Assembly: GCA_025943965.1 (NCBI GenBank) | Contig: JAPCWD010000002.1 | Span: 156,992 to 220,991 of the forward strand | Origin: Synergistaceae bacterium DZ-S4 | GTDB taxonomy: Bacteria > Synergistota > Synergistia > Synergistales > Synergistaceae | DNA: 64,000 nt | Direction: 5' to 3' | Part shown: one piece after another, positions 35,728 through 44,621 of the stretch | Layout: every line of letters starts with the position of its first letter | Numbering within the stretch: the first letter of the stretch is position 1 | The notes under the pieces: generated by a model | Told to the model about the DNA's origin: nothing | Database searches by the model: none | The model's input: only the letters and a program-made list of their open reading frames with translations | Made by a program: the position numbers and the translations under genes

Positions 35728-37569
35728 ATGAAGGGATATTGGGGCAGGATCCTTTCAATAGACCTGTCCGACAGCACCATAACTGAAATAACTCCTGATG
35801 AAAAGCTGTACAGGGATTACCTTGGCGGAAGCGGTATAGGCGCCAGACTGTTGTTTGACATCACAGGACCTGATACAGACCCCCTCGGTCCGGATAACCC
35901 GATAATATGGATGACCGGACCATTTGCAGGGACAAAGGTACCGACTTCAGGCCGCCACCAGATAACCTCCAGATCGCCGCTTACAGGGATATTCGGCGAG
36001 AGCGATGCCGGCGGCAGGTTTGGAACAACGCTGAAACGTTCAGGATGGGACGGACTTATCGTCAGAGGGATGTCTGACACACCTGTCATCATTGTTATCA
36101 AGGACGATAAAGTGGCCATAGAACCCGCAGGGGACCTGTGGGGAAAGGACACCTTCCATACAGACGAACAAATGAAGGAAAGATTCGGACCTTCATGTGA
36201 GACGTCGTGTATAGGAGCAGCGGGCGAGAGACTGGTGCCTATATCATGTATAGGCCATGACGGTGCAAACGCCAGAATGAGCGGAAGGTGCGGATTTGGA
36301 GCCGTTATGGGATCGAAGAAACTAAAGGCCGTGGCGGTTATCGGAAACAGGGAGCCGGAGATCGCAGACCCTGAAAGGCTGATGGCACAGCAGAAAAAAA
36401 TGGTCCCGATCATCGTTGAAAAGACAAAGGGCATCCACCTGCTCGGTACAGCCGGGGGAACTGCCGCAGCCGAAAAGATGGGAGATCTGCCGGTCCAGAA
36501 CTGGCGAAGGGGAAACTGGCCCGATGCCGAGAAGATAACAGGACAGGTCATGGCTGATACGATACTCAAGAAAAATTATTACTGCGCGTCCTGCCCGATC
36601 GGATGCGGCCGTGATGTGGAGATAGCAGACGGCAGATGGGCGGGTGTCAGGGGAGCCGGCCCTGAGTACGAGACACTGGGAATTATGGGCGGATCATGCC
36701 TGGTCAACGACATGGAAGCCATTACCTACGCAGCGGACCTCTGCAACAGGCACGGCGTAGACACGATAGAGGCTGGAAGCGCGGTCGCGATGACAATGGA
36801 GTGCTTTGAACACGGACTGCTCACGGCAGAGGATCTTGACGGCATCAGTGCAGAGTGGGGAAGCGCGGAAGCCCTTGTTGCCCTGACCGGGAAAATATGC
36901 ATGGGTGAGGGGGCTGGAAAACTTCTCGGTCTCGGAGTCGCGGGCATGACAAAAATGATACCCGGATCTGATAAGTTCGCGATACATGTCAAAGGACTGA
37001 CGCTTCCGGCGCATGATCCCCGCTGCTTCAGCACGATGGCGGTCGGCTATGCTACCAGCAACAGGGGCGCATGCCACCTTACGGGAGCAACATACTTCTT
37101 TGAGAAGACCGCGGTCATGCCCGAGTTCGGCTACGAAAAGCCCCGCCCAAGGTACACAGAGGGCGGCGAGGGGATGATCAACTTCCACGCGCAGAACCTG
37201 ATGGGGTTGATGGACTCCCTCAAGATGTGCAAGTTTACGATTTACGGCGGAGTCAATGTCACTGAGATCTGCGAATGGTATGAAGCGGTCACAGGCATAA
37301 AGACGTCCGTCAAAGAGATGGCTTTGGCCGGAGAGAGGATATTCAACCTGAAAAGGCTCTATAACGTACGCCTTGGCCTCTCCCGTAAGGAGGATGGCCT
37401 TCCCGAAAGGATACTCACAACACCGAGGAATGACGAAGGAACGGGTAACTATACCCCTGTCCTTGAGCCTATGCTCGACGAATATTATGAGATACGCGGC
37501 TGGGACCGTGACGGGATACCTAAACGGGAGACGGTGGAAAGGCTCGGGCTGGATCAGAAATATTTTTAA
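35728..37569 (+). CDS. Aldehyde:ferredoxin oxidoreductase (AOR-1), W/Mo-bispterin enzyme
   Basis: 613 aa, the usual length. N-terminal MKGYWGRILSIDLSDSTI and YRDYLGGSGIGARLL, pterin-binding TSRSPLTGIFGESDAGGRFG, and GRCGFGAVMGSKKLKAVAV are classic AOR. [4Fe-4S] ligands are CASCPIGC (C-x2-C-x3-C) and a distal Cys in SLKMCKF. It oxidises aldehydes to acids with ferredoxin as acceptor, or the reverse, in the cytoplasm. Neighbours are a LUD protein just upstream and a MoaD-like sulfur carrier just downstream, the latter fitting cofactor supply. Confidence 0.92.
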   Translation: MKGYWGRILSIDLSDSTITEITPDEKLYRDYLGGSGIGARLLFDITGPDTDPLGPDNPIIWMTGPFAGTKVPTSGRHQITSRSPLTGIFGESDAGGRFGTTLKRSGWDGLIVRGMSDTPVIIVIKDDKVAIEPAGDLWGKDTFHTDEQMKERFGPSCETSCIGAAGERLVPISCIGHDGANARMSGRCGFGAVMGSKKLKAVAVIGNREPEIADPERLMAQQKKMVPIIVEKTKGIHLLGTAGGTAAAEKMGDLPVQNWRRGNWPDAEKITGQVMADTILKKNYYCASCPIGCGRDVEIADGRWAGVRGAGPEYETLGIMGGSCLVNDMEAITYAADLCNRHGVDTIEAGSAVAMTMECFEHGLLTAEDLDGISAEWGSAEALVALTGKICMGEGAGKLLGLGVAGMTKMIPGSDKFAIHVKGLTLPAHDPRCFSTMAVGYATSNRGACHLTGATYFFEKTAVMPEFGYEKPRPRYTEGGEGMINFHAQNLMGLMDSLKMCKFTIYGGVNVTEICEWYEAVTGIKTSVKEMALAGERIFNLKRLYNVRLGLSRKEDGLPERILTTPRNDEGTGNYTPVLEPMLDEYYEIRGWDRDGIPKRETVERLGLDQKYF

Positions 37570-37584
37570 GGAATATCTTTATGT

Positions 37585-37619
37585 TGGCCGGAGTCTCTTT
37601 TGACCTTCCGGCCATTTTA
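37585..37619 (+). terminator. possible terminator or attenuator between AOR-1 and the MoaD-like gene
   Basis: TGGCCGGA (37585-37592) and TCCGGCCA (37607-37614), perfect 8-bp stem with a 14-nt loop, followed by TTTAT. The T-run is short and the next gene starts 23 bp on, so partial read-through is likely. Confidence 0.45.
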
Positions 37620-37641
37620 TTATGAGGAGCGGGCAGGATAA

Positions 37642-37866
37642 ATGAAGCTGAAGGTCAGGCCGGAATATGCTGAAATATACGGGACAGATATCTCCTCACT
37701 TCCGATGCCGAAAATAGGAGAGAGCATAAGGGATTATGTGCTCCGTTCAGGTCTTGGAAAAGAGGAGGATATCCTCGCGGTGGTCAACGGCAGGGCGAAG
37801 TCCTGGGACTATACACTTTCCGAGTCAGATGTTATTGAGATATACCCGATGGCCGCAAGCGGCTGA
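37642..37866 (+). CDS. MoaD/ThiS-like ubiquitin-fold sulfur carrier, C-terminus Ser-Gly
   Basis: 74 aa beta-grasp protein: MKLKVRPEYAEIYG, then a helix ESIRDYVLRSGL, ILAVVNGRAKSWDYTLSESD and VIEIYPMAASG. MoaD proteins donate sulfur from a C-terminal Gly-Gly thiocarboxylate to build molybdopterin; here the last two residues are Ser-Gly. The tail Gly is kept, so chemistry may still work. Location 72 bp after AOR-1 suggests service to its pterin cofactor. Confidence 0.75.
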   Translation: MKLKVRPEYAEIYGTDISSLPMPKIGESIRDYVLRSGLGKEEDILAVVNGRAKSWDYTLSESDVIEIYPMAASG

Positions 37867-37917
37867 TGATCGTCTGAGGTCATTCGGACGGCCTGGAACA
37901 TTATCCGACCATGCCGG

Positions 37918-38487
37918 TCATTTCAGTATCAGAAACTCCCTGCCTTCGGCATCTGTGAGAAGATATTCCTCTGCGGTTATCTGGACAGGGACTTTTTTCA
38001 TCTCGTCGGGAAACCTGAAAGTGTGGATCTTTCCCAGCGGTTCTGTCTTGCCTTCGGGCGTTACGGCCGATCCTTCCCCCACAAAAACCGTTCTTCCGTC
38101 GCGGTATACTTGGGCCCGGTACTCTGCAGACTGTGGGCTCCTTGAATTCCACCCGGAGGTCACTGAGGATGTGACTTCGACATAGCCGTCTTTTTTTACG
38201 ATAAATACTTTAACTGCCCAGTTTCCCCTTATCTTCATGTGATCTATCATCAACTCTGTGTCGATGTCGCTGAAATTCTCCCAAATGCTCGGTTCCATTG
38301 CAGTCCTTTCGGCAAGGAGCGTGACCGCAGAAACCGCGAGTATCCTTGTCTGTTCCTTCTCATGCGCCTCATAGGCAGGTTTTGTATAGACCCTGTAGCC
38401 CATAAAGATCAGTGAGGCTGCGAAGATCAGCCCAAAAATGCCTGCCATTATCTTATGAAGTGTGGATGACCCGTTCTCATTCATCAT
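37918..38487 (-). CDS. single-pass membrane protein of unknown function
   Basis: 189 aa. One transmembrane helix (IMAGIFGLIFAASLIFMGYR, about 12-32) near the N-terminus, then a soluble domain of about 155 residues with no family recognised (ends AEEYLLTDAEGREFLILK). Probably anchored with the C-terminus outside. A TATAAT box (38499-38494 on this strand) lies 6 bp before the ATG, which would make the mRNA leaderless; no ribosome binding site is visible. An adjacent ATG at 38484 is equally possible. Confidence 0.6.
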   Translation of the reverse strand: MMNENGSSTLHKIMAGIFGLIFAASLIFMGYRVYTKPAYEAHEKEQTRILAVSAVTLLAERTAMEPSIWENFSDIDTELMIDHMKIRGNWAVKVFIVKKDGYVEVTSSVTSGWNSRSPQSAEYRAQVYRDGRTVFVGEGSAVTPEGKTEPLGKIHTFRFPDEMKKVPVQITAEEYLLTDAEGREFLILK

Positions 38488-38578
38488 GTGAAGATTATAC
38501 CCTATGGATGGAGGGGTCTTACGGTACATTCAAATAAGCCTGAAAGAAACGGATAAAGTGGTAGAATGGACGACGGTG

Positions 38579-39940
38579 ATGAAAATGGATACAAAAGTAT
38601 TAAGGGAGCAAATATTACTGATGAGCTCCCTTTTCAAGTGGACTTTCTTTGCAGTAATGGCCGGTGCGGTCGTAGGAGCAACAGCGGCAGGCTTTCTCTT
38701 GGCTCTCGACATGGCGATCGGATACGTATCTTCCTTCAGCGCATGGAGATACTTTCTTATATTTCCTGCCCTTCTGTTCAGCCTCTATTTTGTCCGTACG
38801 TTTGCCCCTGAAGCTGCAGGTCACGGGACAGAAAAGGTCATTGATGCCGTTCACAGGAGGGCGGGAATAATCGATTTAAAGGTAGTTCCCGTAAAGCTGA
38901 TAGCAACGATCGTTACCATTGCCGCAGGAGGTTCGGCAGGTAAGGAGGGGCCGTGTGCACAGATCGGCGCAGGCTTGATGTACGGCATTTCCAAAATTTT
39001 CAGGCTGGATGAATCAGACAGGAAAAAACTCGTTATCTGCGGCATTTCGGCTGGGTTTTCAGCGGTTTTCGGGACTCCCATCACCGGTGCGGTATTTGGC
39101 GTAGAGGTCCTCTTTGTCGGCCAGATGTTCTACGATGTACTTCTTCCCTCCTTCATAAGCGGGATAGTATCATGCTTTGTCGCATCCCACCTCGGAGCGG
39201 GACATCTTCCGGCGTTTGCGGTCAATGTTCCGGTCCTTGCTCCCGGCCTGATAGGCTGGTCACTCTTTGCGGGGATCTTTTTCGGCATCATCTCAGTTTT
39301 CCACATAGAATGCCTCCATGCGGTCGATAAAAAATTCAAGTCACTGAATATCCCGGACTGGCAGAAACCGCTTCTCGGCGGTGCGATCCTCCTTGTGCTC
39401 AGCGCCTTCTTCGGGACCCGATATCTTGGTCTGGGAATGGATACGGTCGACCAGGCTATAAGGGGATATGATGTGCCGATAGCGGCCTTTGCGCTCAAAT
39501 CCTTTGCCATGGCGGTCACCCTTTCGTGCGGAGGAAGCGGCGGGGTGCTGACCCCAACGCTCTTTGTGGGCGCTGCGGCAGGTTCGCTCTTTGGAAATCT
39601 TTTCGGCCTTGACCCTTCGGTCGCAAGTGCCCTTGGTCTTGCCGGGGTACTCGCAGGATCGACGAACACCCCCATAGCATCCACGATACTTGCCATGGAA
39701 CTCTTCGGGGCTTCGATAGCTCCTTTCGCCGGGCTTGTATGCGCGGTATCATACGTCGTGGCGGGACACAGGAGCCTCTACCCGAGTCAGGTGATGCTGA
39801 GGCCTAAGGCAAGAACCTTCGTCAGGCGCAGCGTCGACGGCAAAACAAAGATCACCGGCCGTTTTGAAGGAGTGTCATACGGGAGGATCATTCGTTTCCA
39901 CCTGGAAAAGATATACAACAGGATAATCAAAAGAAAATAA
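38579..39940 (+). CDS. ClC-family chloride channel/transporter
   Basis: 453 aa with about ten hydrophobic helices. Selectivity signatures: AAGGSAGKEGPCAQIGAG (GKEGP in place of GREGP, gating Glu kept) and CGGSGGVLTPTLFVGAAAG. Typical core length without C-terminal CBS domains. ClC proteins exchange chloride (or fluoride) and protons; the fluoride-type hallmark is not recognised. Start is uncertain: ATG 38579, ATG 38585 and an upstream frame to 38504 are all open. TAGAAT at 38562-38567 preceded by CTGAAA suggests transcription starts very near 38575. Confidence 0.88.
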   Translation: MKMDTKVLREQILLMSSLFKWTFFAVMAGAVVGATAAGFLLALDMAIGYVSSFSAWRYFLIFPALLFSLYFVRTFAPEAAGHGTEKVIDAVHRRAGIIDLKVVPVKLIATIVTIAAGGSAGKEGPCAQIGAGLMYGISKIFRLDESDRKKLVICGISAGFSAVFGTPITGAVFGVEVLFVGQMFYDVLLPSFISGIVSCFVASHLGAGHLPAFAVNVPVLAPGLIGWSLFAGIFFGIISVFHIECLHAVDKKFKSLNIPDWQKPLLGGAILLVLSAFFGTRYLGLGMDTVDQAIRGYDVPIAAFALKSFAMAVTLSCGGSGGVLTPTLFVGAAAGSLFGNLFGLDPSVASALGLAGVLAGSTNTPIASTILAMELFGASIAPFAGLVCAVSYVVAGHRSLYPSQVMLRPKARTFVRRSVDGKTKITGRFEGVSYGRIIRFHLEKIYNRIIKRK

Positions 39941-39966
39941 AGTGTCTGAAGAGAGGCGATATTTTT

Positions 39967-40251
39967 ATGGATCCGGAAAGGATACCCAAAAAAACGATCA
40001 ACAACATCCTGACAGTTATCGCAGCGCTATTTCTCATGTTCTGGGCATGGAAATGGTTTGGCCCCGGATCCGCTGAGATCAGGCAAAGCGGAGAAGCCGA
40101 GCTCAGGCGGAGTGGACTGAGCCTGGCGGACCTTATCTGGGTCAGCGTCGCCGTGACTTCAGCGGGTTATCTTCTCTGGAGGGGGCTCACTGCCCTCTTC
40201 TGGCACAAGTACTTCAAAGACGGGACTCCTCCTGACGATATGGAGGAGTAG
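39967..40251 (+). CDS. small two-helix membrane protein, unknown
   Basis: 94 aa with two hydrophobic helices (about 13-32 and 53-76) and an acidic tail (PPDDMEE). Between them lies a short repeat (IRQSGEAELRRSG). Follows the ClC gene after 26 bp with GAGAGG upstream of the ATG, so it is probably co-transcribed. No family recognised. Confidence 0.55.
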   Translation: MDPERIPKKTINNILTVIAALFLMFWAWKWFGPGSAEIRQSGEAELRRSGLSLADLIWVSVAVTSAGYLLWRGLTALFWHKYFKDGTPPDDMEE

Positions 40252-40256
40252 ATATA

Positions 40257-40472
40257 TCAGAGCCTGTGATATTCAAAGACCTCGATGCCCTTTTCGGCGG
40301 CGACGGTCCTTACCCTTTCTTCGTCTTCGCAGGGATAACTGCATGCCAGGCCGCAGCTTGAAGATATCTCTCGGGGAACGGGGATGATCTTTACTTTAAG
40401 ACCGAGGCTCCTGCATGATTTTTCAAAGAAGAGAGCCATGTGTGTAGTATCAAAAGTCGCAATGCATTCCAA
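40257..40472 (-). CDS. DUF3343-family small protein (putative Se/S carrier-like)
   Basis: 71 aa from TTG at 40472. The sequence ATFDTTHMALFFEKSC, KVKIIPVPREISSSCGLACS fits the DUF3343 family, whose members carry a conserved SSCG motif and often lie near selenium or sulfur trafficking genes. An extra Cys pair follows (ACSYPC). The frame opens 15 codons earlier (TTG 40517), but that TTG abuts a TATAAT box, so it cannot be within the transcript from that promoter. Function unproven. Confidence 0.65.
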   Translation of the reverse strand: MECIATFDTTHMALFFEKSCRSLGLKVKIIPVPREISSSCGLACSYPCEDEERVRTVAAEKGIEVFEYHRL

Positions 40473-40615
40473 TGTGGTTTCACCGCCCTGTCTTGCTATA
40501 AACCAGTTATTCCGCAATTATACGTGGACGCTGGTTATTTTGACAGGTAAAATTCACTAGTCGACTTACTTATTAAGTTTCATTTTGTCCAACTATCAGA
40601 GGGGGTAAAGGAATA

Positions 40616-41047
40616 ATGTTTCCAGCAAAAAAAATCACAATAAGTCTCTTTGCCGTGCTTTTCCTTTCATTGATCATCACCGGTGCGGCATTTGCTCAGG
40701 ATGTAATGGGCTGCGTAGATCCTCAGAAGATAATGTTCCAGCATCCCAAATTCGAGCAGATACAGAAACAGATCCGTGATGTAACGAACAAGAAGCAGGA
40801 AGAGGCCAAGGCGGCCATAGAAAAAGAGACCGACGACAAAAAGAAAGCCCAGATCTTCCAGAACAAAAGAACAGAAGCTGCCAACGAAGAAAGAAAACTC
40901 ATGGAGCCGATCTTCAAAGATATAAACCTTGCAATAAGGACGGTAGCAAATGCAAAGAAGATCACTGTAGTGGTGGATAAGGGAGCCGTCTTTTACGGAG
41001 GTACGGATATCACAGACGACGTAATTGCTGAGCTTAAGAAGAAATAG
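40616..41047 (+). CDS. OmpH/Skp-family periplasmic chaperone
   Basis: 143 aa. Signal peptide (KKITISLFAVLFLSLIITGA, then AFAQ), then VDPQKIMFQHPKFEQIQKQI and a Lys/Glu-rich helical tentacle (about 60-100) before a C-terminal beta/helix part (ITVVVDKGAVFYGGTDIT). Skp holds unfolded outer-membrane proteins in the periplasm, which matches the porin and TolC in this diderm. G-rich site GAGGGGG about 9 bases before the ATG. Located alone, not beside bamA or lpxD as in proteobacteria. Confidence 0.8.
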   Translation: MFPAKKITISLFAVLFLSLIITGAAFAQDVMGCVDPQKIMFQHPKFEQIQKQIRDVTNKKQEEAKAAIEKETDDKKKAQIFQNKRTEAANEERKLMEPIFKDINLAIRTVANAKKITVVVDKGAVFYGGTDITDDVIAELKKK

Positions 41048-41072
41048 GTACCAAAACATTATAATATCGACA

Positions 41073-41107
41073 AAAGCCCCGGTGCGGAATATCCGTGCCG
41101 GGGCTTT
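41073..41107 (+). terminator. hairpin terminator after the OmpH gene
   Basis: AAAGCCCCGG (41073-41082) and CCGGGGCTTT (41098-41107), perfect 10-bp arms. The T-run is only three bases long and is part of the stem, so efficiency is uncertain. Confidence 0.65.
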
Positions 41108-41206
41108 GCATATGTGCCGGATCTCCCTGCCCGGGAGAGATCATGAGTCAAATAACGGACATTTTGATATACTTGTCAATATCAGAAACTGAGGAGGTAG
41201 TGGACA

Positions 41207-41704
41207 ATGTCATGCAGTGTAAATATCGGTATGGAGCAGGTGGCCATCCCTGAGGGATGCAACATCATAATAGGACAGAGCCATTTCATCAAGACGGTAG
41301 AGGACCTTTACGAAGCTCTTGTGACATCGTCTCCCGCGATAGAGTTCGGTATAGCTTTCTGCGAGGCTTCGGGAGACTGTCTTGTAAGGCACGACGGCAA
41401 CAAAAAGGATCTTGTGGATGTGGCAATAGAAAACGCCAGGGCGATCAACGCAGGCCACGTATTCGTTGTCATTCTGAGAAACTCTTTCCCGATCAACGTC
41501 CTTGACAGGATAAAAAATGTGCAGGAAGTCTGCCGTATCTTTACGGCGACAGCAAACCCGCTGCAGGTGCTCGTTGCAGAAACGGAACAGGGCAGAGGGG
41601 TCATAGGTGTTGTCGACGGATCAAAGACAGTCGGAGTTGAGGATGAAAAGGGTCAGGAGTGGAGAAAGGACCTGCTTCGCAAAATAATTGGGTACAAGAG
41701 ATAA
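41207..41704 (+). CDS. adenosine-specific kinase family protein
   Basis: 165 aa. It matches the small archaeal/bacterial family named adenosine-specific kinase: [60 protein letters not shown] and GVIGVVDG. The name rests on structural work in archaea; the true substrate in bacteria is not settled. Strong ribosome binding site (GAGGAGG). Flanked by terminators on both sides, so it is monocistronic. Confidence 0.75.
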   Translation: MSCSVNIGMEQVAIPEGCNIIIGQSHFIKTVEDLYEALVTSSPAIEFGIAFCEASGDCLVRHDGNKKDLVDVAIENARAINAGHVFVVILRNSFPINVLDRIKNVQEVCRIFTATANPLQVLVAETEQGRGVIGVVDGSKTVGVEDEKGQEWRKDLLRKIIGYKR

Positions 41705-41725
41705 CTTTCTTCCGTATCGGCATAT

Positions 41726-41769
41726 AAGGCCGGCATCCCCTGCAATGGGGCATCGCCGGTCTTGTTTTT
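41726..41769 (+). terminator. terminator of the adenosine-specific kinase gene
   Basis: AAGGCCGGC...CCCC and GGGG...GCCGGTCTT form a long stem with two single-base bulges, followed by GTTTTT (41764-41769). It touches the stop of the converging symporter gene at 41768. Confidence 0.75.
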
Positions 41770-43156
41770 ATATATACACTTTTTTGTGTCTGGTCCCGAT
41801 AACGACGCAGAGGGCCGATATCGCAAGTCCCGGAAAGAGAGGATCCCCTGGGAGGGAAGAGAGGCCCCAGACCACAGTGCCGGAAAGGCCGGCGACCGAG
41901 GCGGCAAGTGCCCACTTTGGAGAGAGGGAGCCGGGACGGATCACAGCCGCGGCAAAGGGCAGGAATGTTCCCGATCCCCTGAGCCCCATGCTTAGGTAGC
42001 TCCACTCAAGTATCATCGACCCGGCCCCCGTGATCCCCGCCAGTGCCGCGGCTGCGACAATGATACCGATGAACAGCCTGTGGATCATTACTTCCTTTTC
42101 ACCGTGCGCCCGCATGAATTTTACAGGGACAAGGTTTTTGACTATGTTGGTCGATACTCCGAGGATCAGGCCGGAGGCACAGCCGATAACCGTGATGAGT
42201 ATTCCCCCCCATATTATTCCTCCAAGGAAAGGGGGGAAAGAATCCATAATGAACCAGGAGAGAACTTCATCCGGCCTCATCTCAATGCCCTTCGCCCTTA
42301 CGGTAAGCCCCACCCAGGCTCCAAGAAGACCCATAGGAGGCATCAGGATCGCCGATGCGAAGGCGCCTTTCCTCGCGGTCCCGGCATCTTTGGCTGCGGC
42401 AAGCGACTGGATGTAGATCTGCGTGGTGAAAACACCAACTATCATCGACGCAAGGTAACCTATCTCCGGAACAAAGCCCCTACCGAAAGGGTCAAACCAG
42501 GGATCAAAGAACAGCCTTGAGGCTACGTACCCAAAAGAGCCTCCGCTCAGGATCGCCATTACGAAGCAGGACAGCAGGACGAAATAGAGCAGGATTATCT
42601 TTGCCCCGCCGAGCGTGCTGAAGCTTCTCAATCCCCCTGCGGCGATGAAGCCTATTATAGAAAGGCCGGCGAGGAGAGAAGCTAAAAGCGATGAGATGGG
42701 AAAGAGCCCCTTCAGCAGGGCTATGCACGAAAGAAACTGAGCGGCTATCGATATGAAGGTGCCAATCGTAGACGAGAGGGTAGCGGTGAATGATATGGAT
42801 CGTCCGCATATGCTCTCTTTCCCGCCGTAGTTTTCAGCAAGATAATCGGCTACAGTAGTAACATTTGAATTTCTGAGCGGAACGGCAAACCTCAGCCCAA
42901 GCAGGAGGCAGCCGACCCCGCCGCCCAGGGTGAACCATATCGCGGTCAGCCCATGGCTGTATGCCATCTGTACAGTGCCCACTGTTGACGCACCTCCGAC
43001 GAGTGCGCCGAGAAGTATCCCTGTCACTCCGGCAGCGGAAGACTTCCTCCCCCCGAGAGAATAATCTTTCGGCTCGGAAGCCCTGGTCCCTATCAGAGTT
43101 CCCGCTCCTACGAAAAGAGCAAGAGTTGCTGCGGCTGCCAGGTAAAAATAAAACAA
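41768..43156 (-). CDS. Sodium:solute symporter family protein
   Basis: 462 aa, about 12-13 transmembrane helices. EPKDYSLGGRKSSAAGVTGI and LLGALVGGASTVGTVQMAYS fit the sodium:solute symporter fold; substrate not assignable (different subgroup from the PanF-like gene at 33.2 kb). Start TTG at 43156 is poorly supported because GGTGGAG lies only two bases upstream. Divergent from radA. Confidence 0.8.
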   Translation of the reverse strand: MFYFYLAAAATLALFVGAGTLIGTRASEPKDYSLGGRKSSAAGVTGILLGALVGGASTVGTVQMAYSHGLTAIWFTLGGGVGCLLLGLRFAVPLRNSNVTTVADYLAENYGGKESICGRSISFTATLSSTIGTFISIAAQFLSCIALLKGLFPISSLLASLLAGLSIIGFIAAGGLRSFSTLGGAKIILLYFVLLSCFVMAILSGGSFGYVASRLFFDPWFDPFGRGFVPEIGYLASMIVGVFTTQIYIQSLAAAKDAGTARKGAFASAILMPPMGLLGAWVGLTVRAKGIEMRPDEVLSWFIMDSFPPFLGGIIWGGILITVIGCASGLILGVSTNIVKNLVPVKFMRAHGEKEVMIHRLFIGIIVAAAALAGITGAGSMILEWSYLSMGLRGSGTFLPFAAAVIRPGSLSPKWALAASVAGLSGTVVWGLSSLPGDPLFPGLAISALCVVIGTRHKKVYI

Positions 43157-43274
43157 TACTCCACCCCGTCTCTTGTCAATACGCGGATATATTACCTCTT
43201 TTGAGGTCCGAGCGCTATTATATAACTTGTGGCGTTCGAGCCTCTCTGATATTCTCTACCCGGAGGATGAAAAA

Positions 43275-44621
43275 ATGGCAAAAAAAGAGATGAACAGATA
43301 TAAATGCAATGAATGCGGATATGTGAGCCTGACAATGGTCGGCAAATGCCCAAAGTGCGGCGTATGGGGAAGCATGGAGGAGGAAGCCCCTATCACCATG
43401 ACGAAGGAGGGAATACCTCCTGACGTAAAAGCCGCTTCTCCTCTCAGAGGCCTTGACGTGGAGGAGCAGGAGCGCGTTTCGTCCGGGATTGCCGAACTTG
43501 ACAGGGTGCTCGGGGGAGGATGGGTCCCCGGAGGTGTGGTATTGCTCGGAGGCGAACCGGGGGTGGGCAAGTCGACCCTGCTGCTTCAGGTGTGCGCGCA
43601 GATGGCACAGGGCGGAAGAAAGGTCCTCTACATATCGGGAGAGGAATCCTCGGGACAGCTGGCGATGAGAGGCAGGAGGCTTGGCCTCATGCCTGAAGGA
43701 CTCTATCTTCTATGCGAGTATGACCTCCCGTCATCGCTGAAGGCCGCGGAGAAATATGATTTTGTCGTCGTGGACAGCGTCCAGGCCTTCAGAGCCGATG
43801 CAGAAAACGGATGGGCCGGCTCCCCGAACCAGGTCAGAGGCGTCGCCTCTATGACGGTCGAAATGGCAAAAAACTTCCGGGTACCTACGGTCATGGTCGG
43901 CCACATTACAAAGCAGGGCCAGATCGCCGGTCCTAAACTGCTTGAACACATGGTCGACGTAGTTCTTCTCTTCTCCGGAGAACAGAACTCGCCCAACAGA
44001 CTGCTCAGGGCAGAGAAGAACCGTTTCGGAAGTACGGATGAGCTCGGGATATTTGAGATGTCTGAAAAGGGGCTCTTTCCTGTCCTTGACCCGAGCAGGC
44101 TCTACTGGGACGGTACAGATCTGGGAAGCTCCGGCGTAGCTATAGCGATGGTGCTTGAGGGATCGCGCTCCCTTGCGGCGGAAATACAGGCTCTTGCCTG
44201 CAATTCTCCCTTTCCCTACCCCAGGCGGACCTCAAGAGGCCTTGAAACGAACAGGCTCCAGCTCCTTCTCGCAGTCCTTGAAAAAAGATGCGGCATATTT
44301 TCAAGGAACAGCGATGTATACCTGAACATAACAGGCGGACTGACGCTGAGGGACCCCGCTGCCGACCTTGCAGTATGTGTCTCGCTTGCCTCGACGCTCA
44401 AAGATATCCCCCTGCCGGCTGACGTCTGCTTCATAGGCGAAGTCGGGCTTGCCGGAGAGGTACGGCCTGCCGGAAGGACGATGATGAGACTGAAGGAGGC
44501 ATCAAGGCTCGGTTTTAAAAAGGCAGTGATAAGCAAAAGAAGCCCGAAGGATGATTACCCGATGGAGACTGTAAGAGTATCGTCGCTGAACGATGTGCTG
44601 GGGCTGTTCCTTAAGGGATGA
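43275..44621 (+). CDS. radA: DNA repair ATPase RadA/Sms
   Basis: 448 aa. N-terminal zinc finger (CNECGY...CPKCGVW), Walker A GGEPGVGKSTL near residue 97, the RadA-specific KNRFGS motif, and a C-terminal Lon-protease-like domain (VYLNITGGLTLRDPAADLAV). It promotes branch migration during homologous recombination. The ATG at 43275 has GGAGG eight bases upstream; a longer frame from 43173 is not used. Confidence 0.95.
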   Translation: MAKKEMNRYKCNECGYVSLTMVGKCPKCGVWGSMEEEAPITMTKEGIPPDVKAASPLRGLDVEEQERVSSGIAELDRVLGGGWVPGGVVLLGGEPGVGKSTLLLQVCAQMAQGGRKVLYISGEESSGQLAMRGRRLGLMPEGLYLLCEYDLPSSLKAAEKYDFVVVDSVQAFRADAENGWAGSPNQVRGVASMTVEMAKNFRVPTVMVGHITKQGQIAGPKLLEHMVDVVLLFSGEQNSPNRLLRAEKNRFGSTDELGIFEMSEKGLFPVLDPSRLYWDGTDLGSSGVAIAMVLEGSRSLAAEIQALACNSPFPYPRRTSRGLETNRLQLLLAVLEKRCGIFSRNSDVYLNITGGLTLRDPAADLAVCVSLASTLKDIPLPADVCFIGEVGLAGEVRPAGRTMMRLKEASRLGFKKAVISKRSPKDDYPMETVRVSSLNDVLGLFLKG

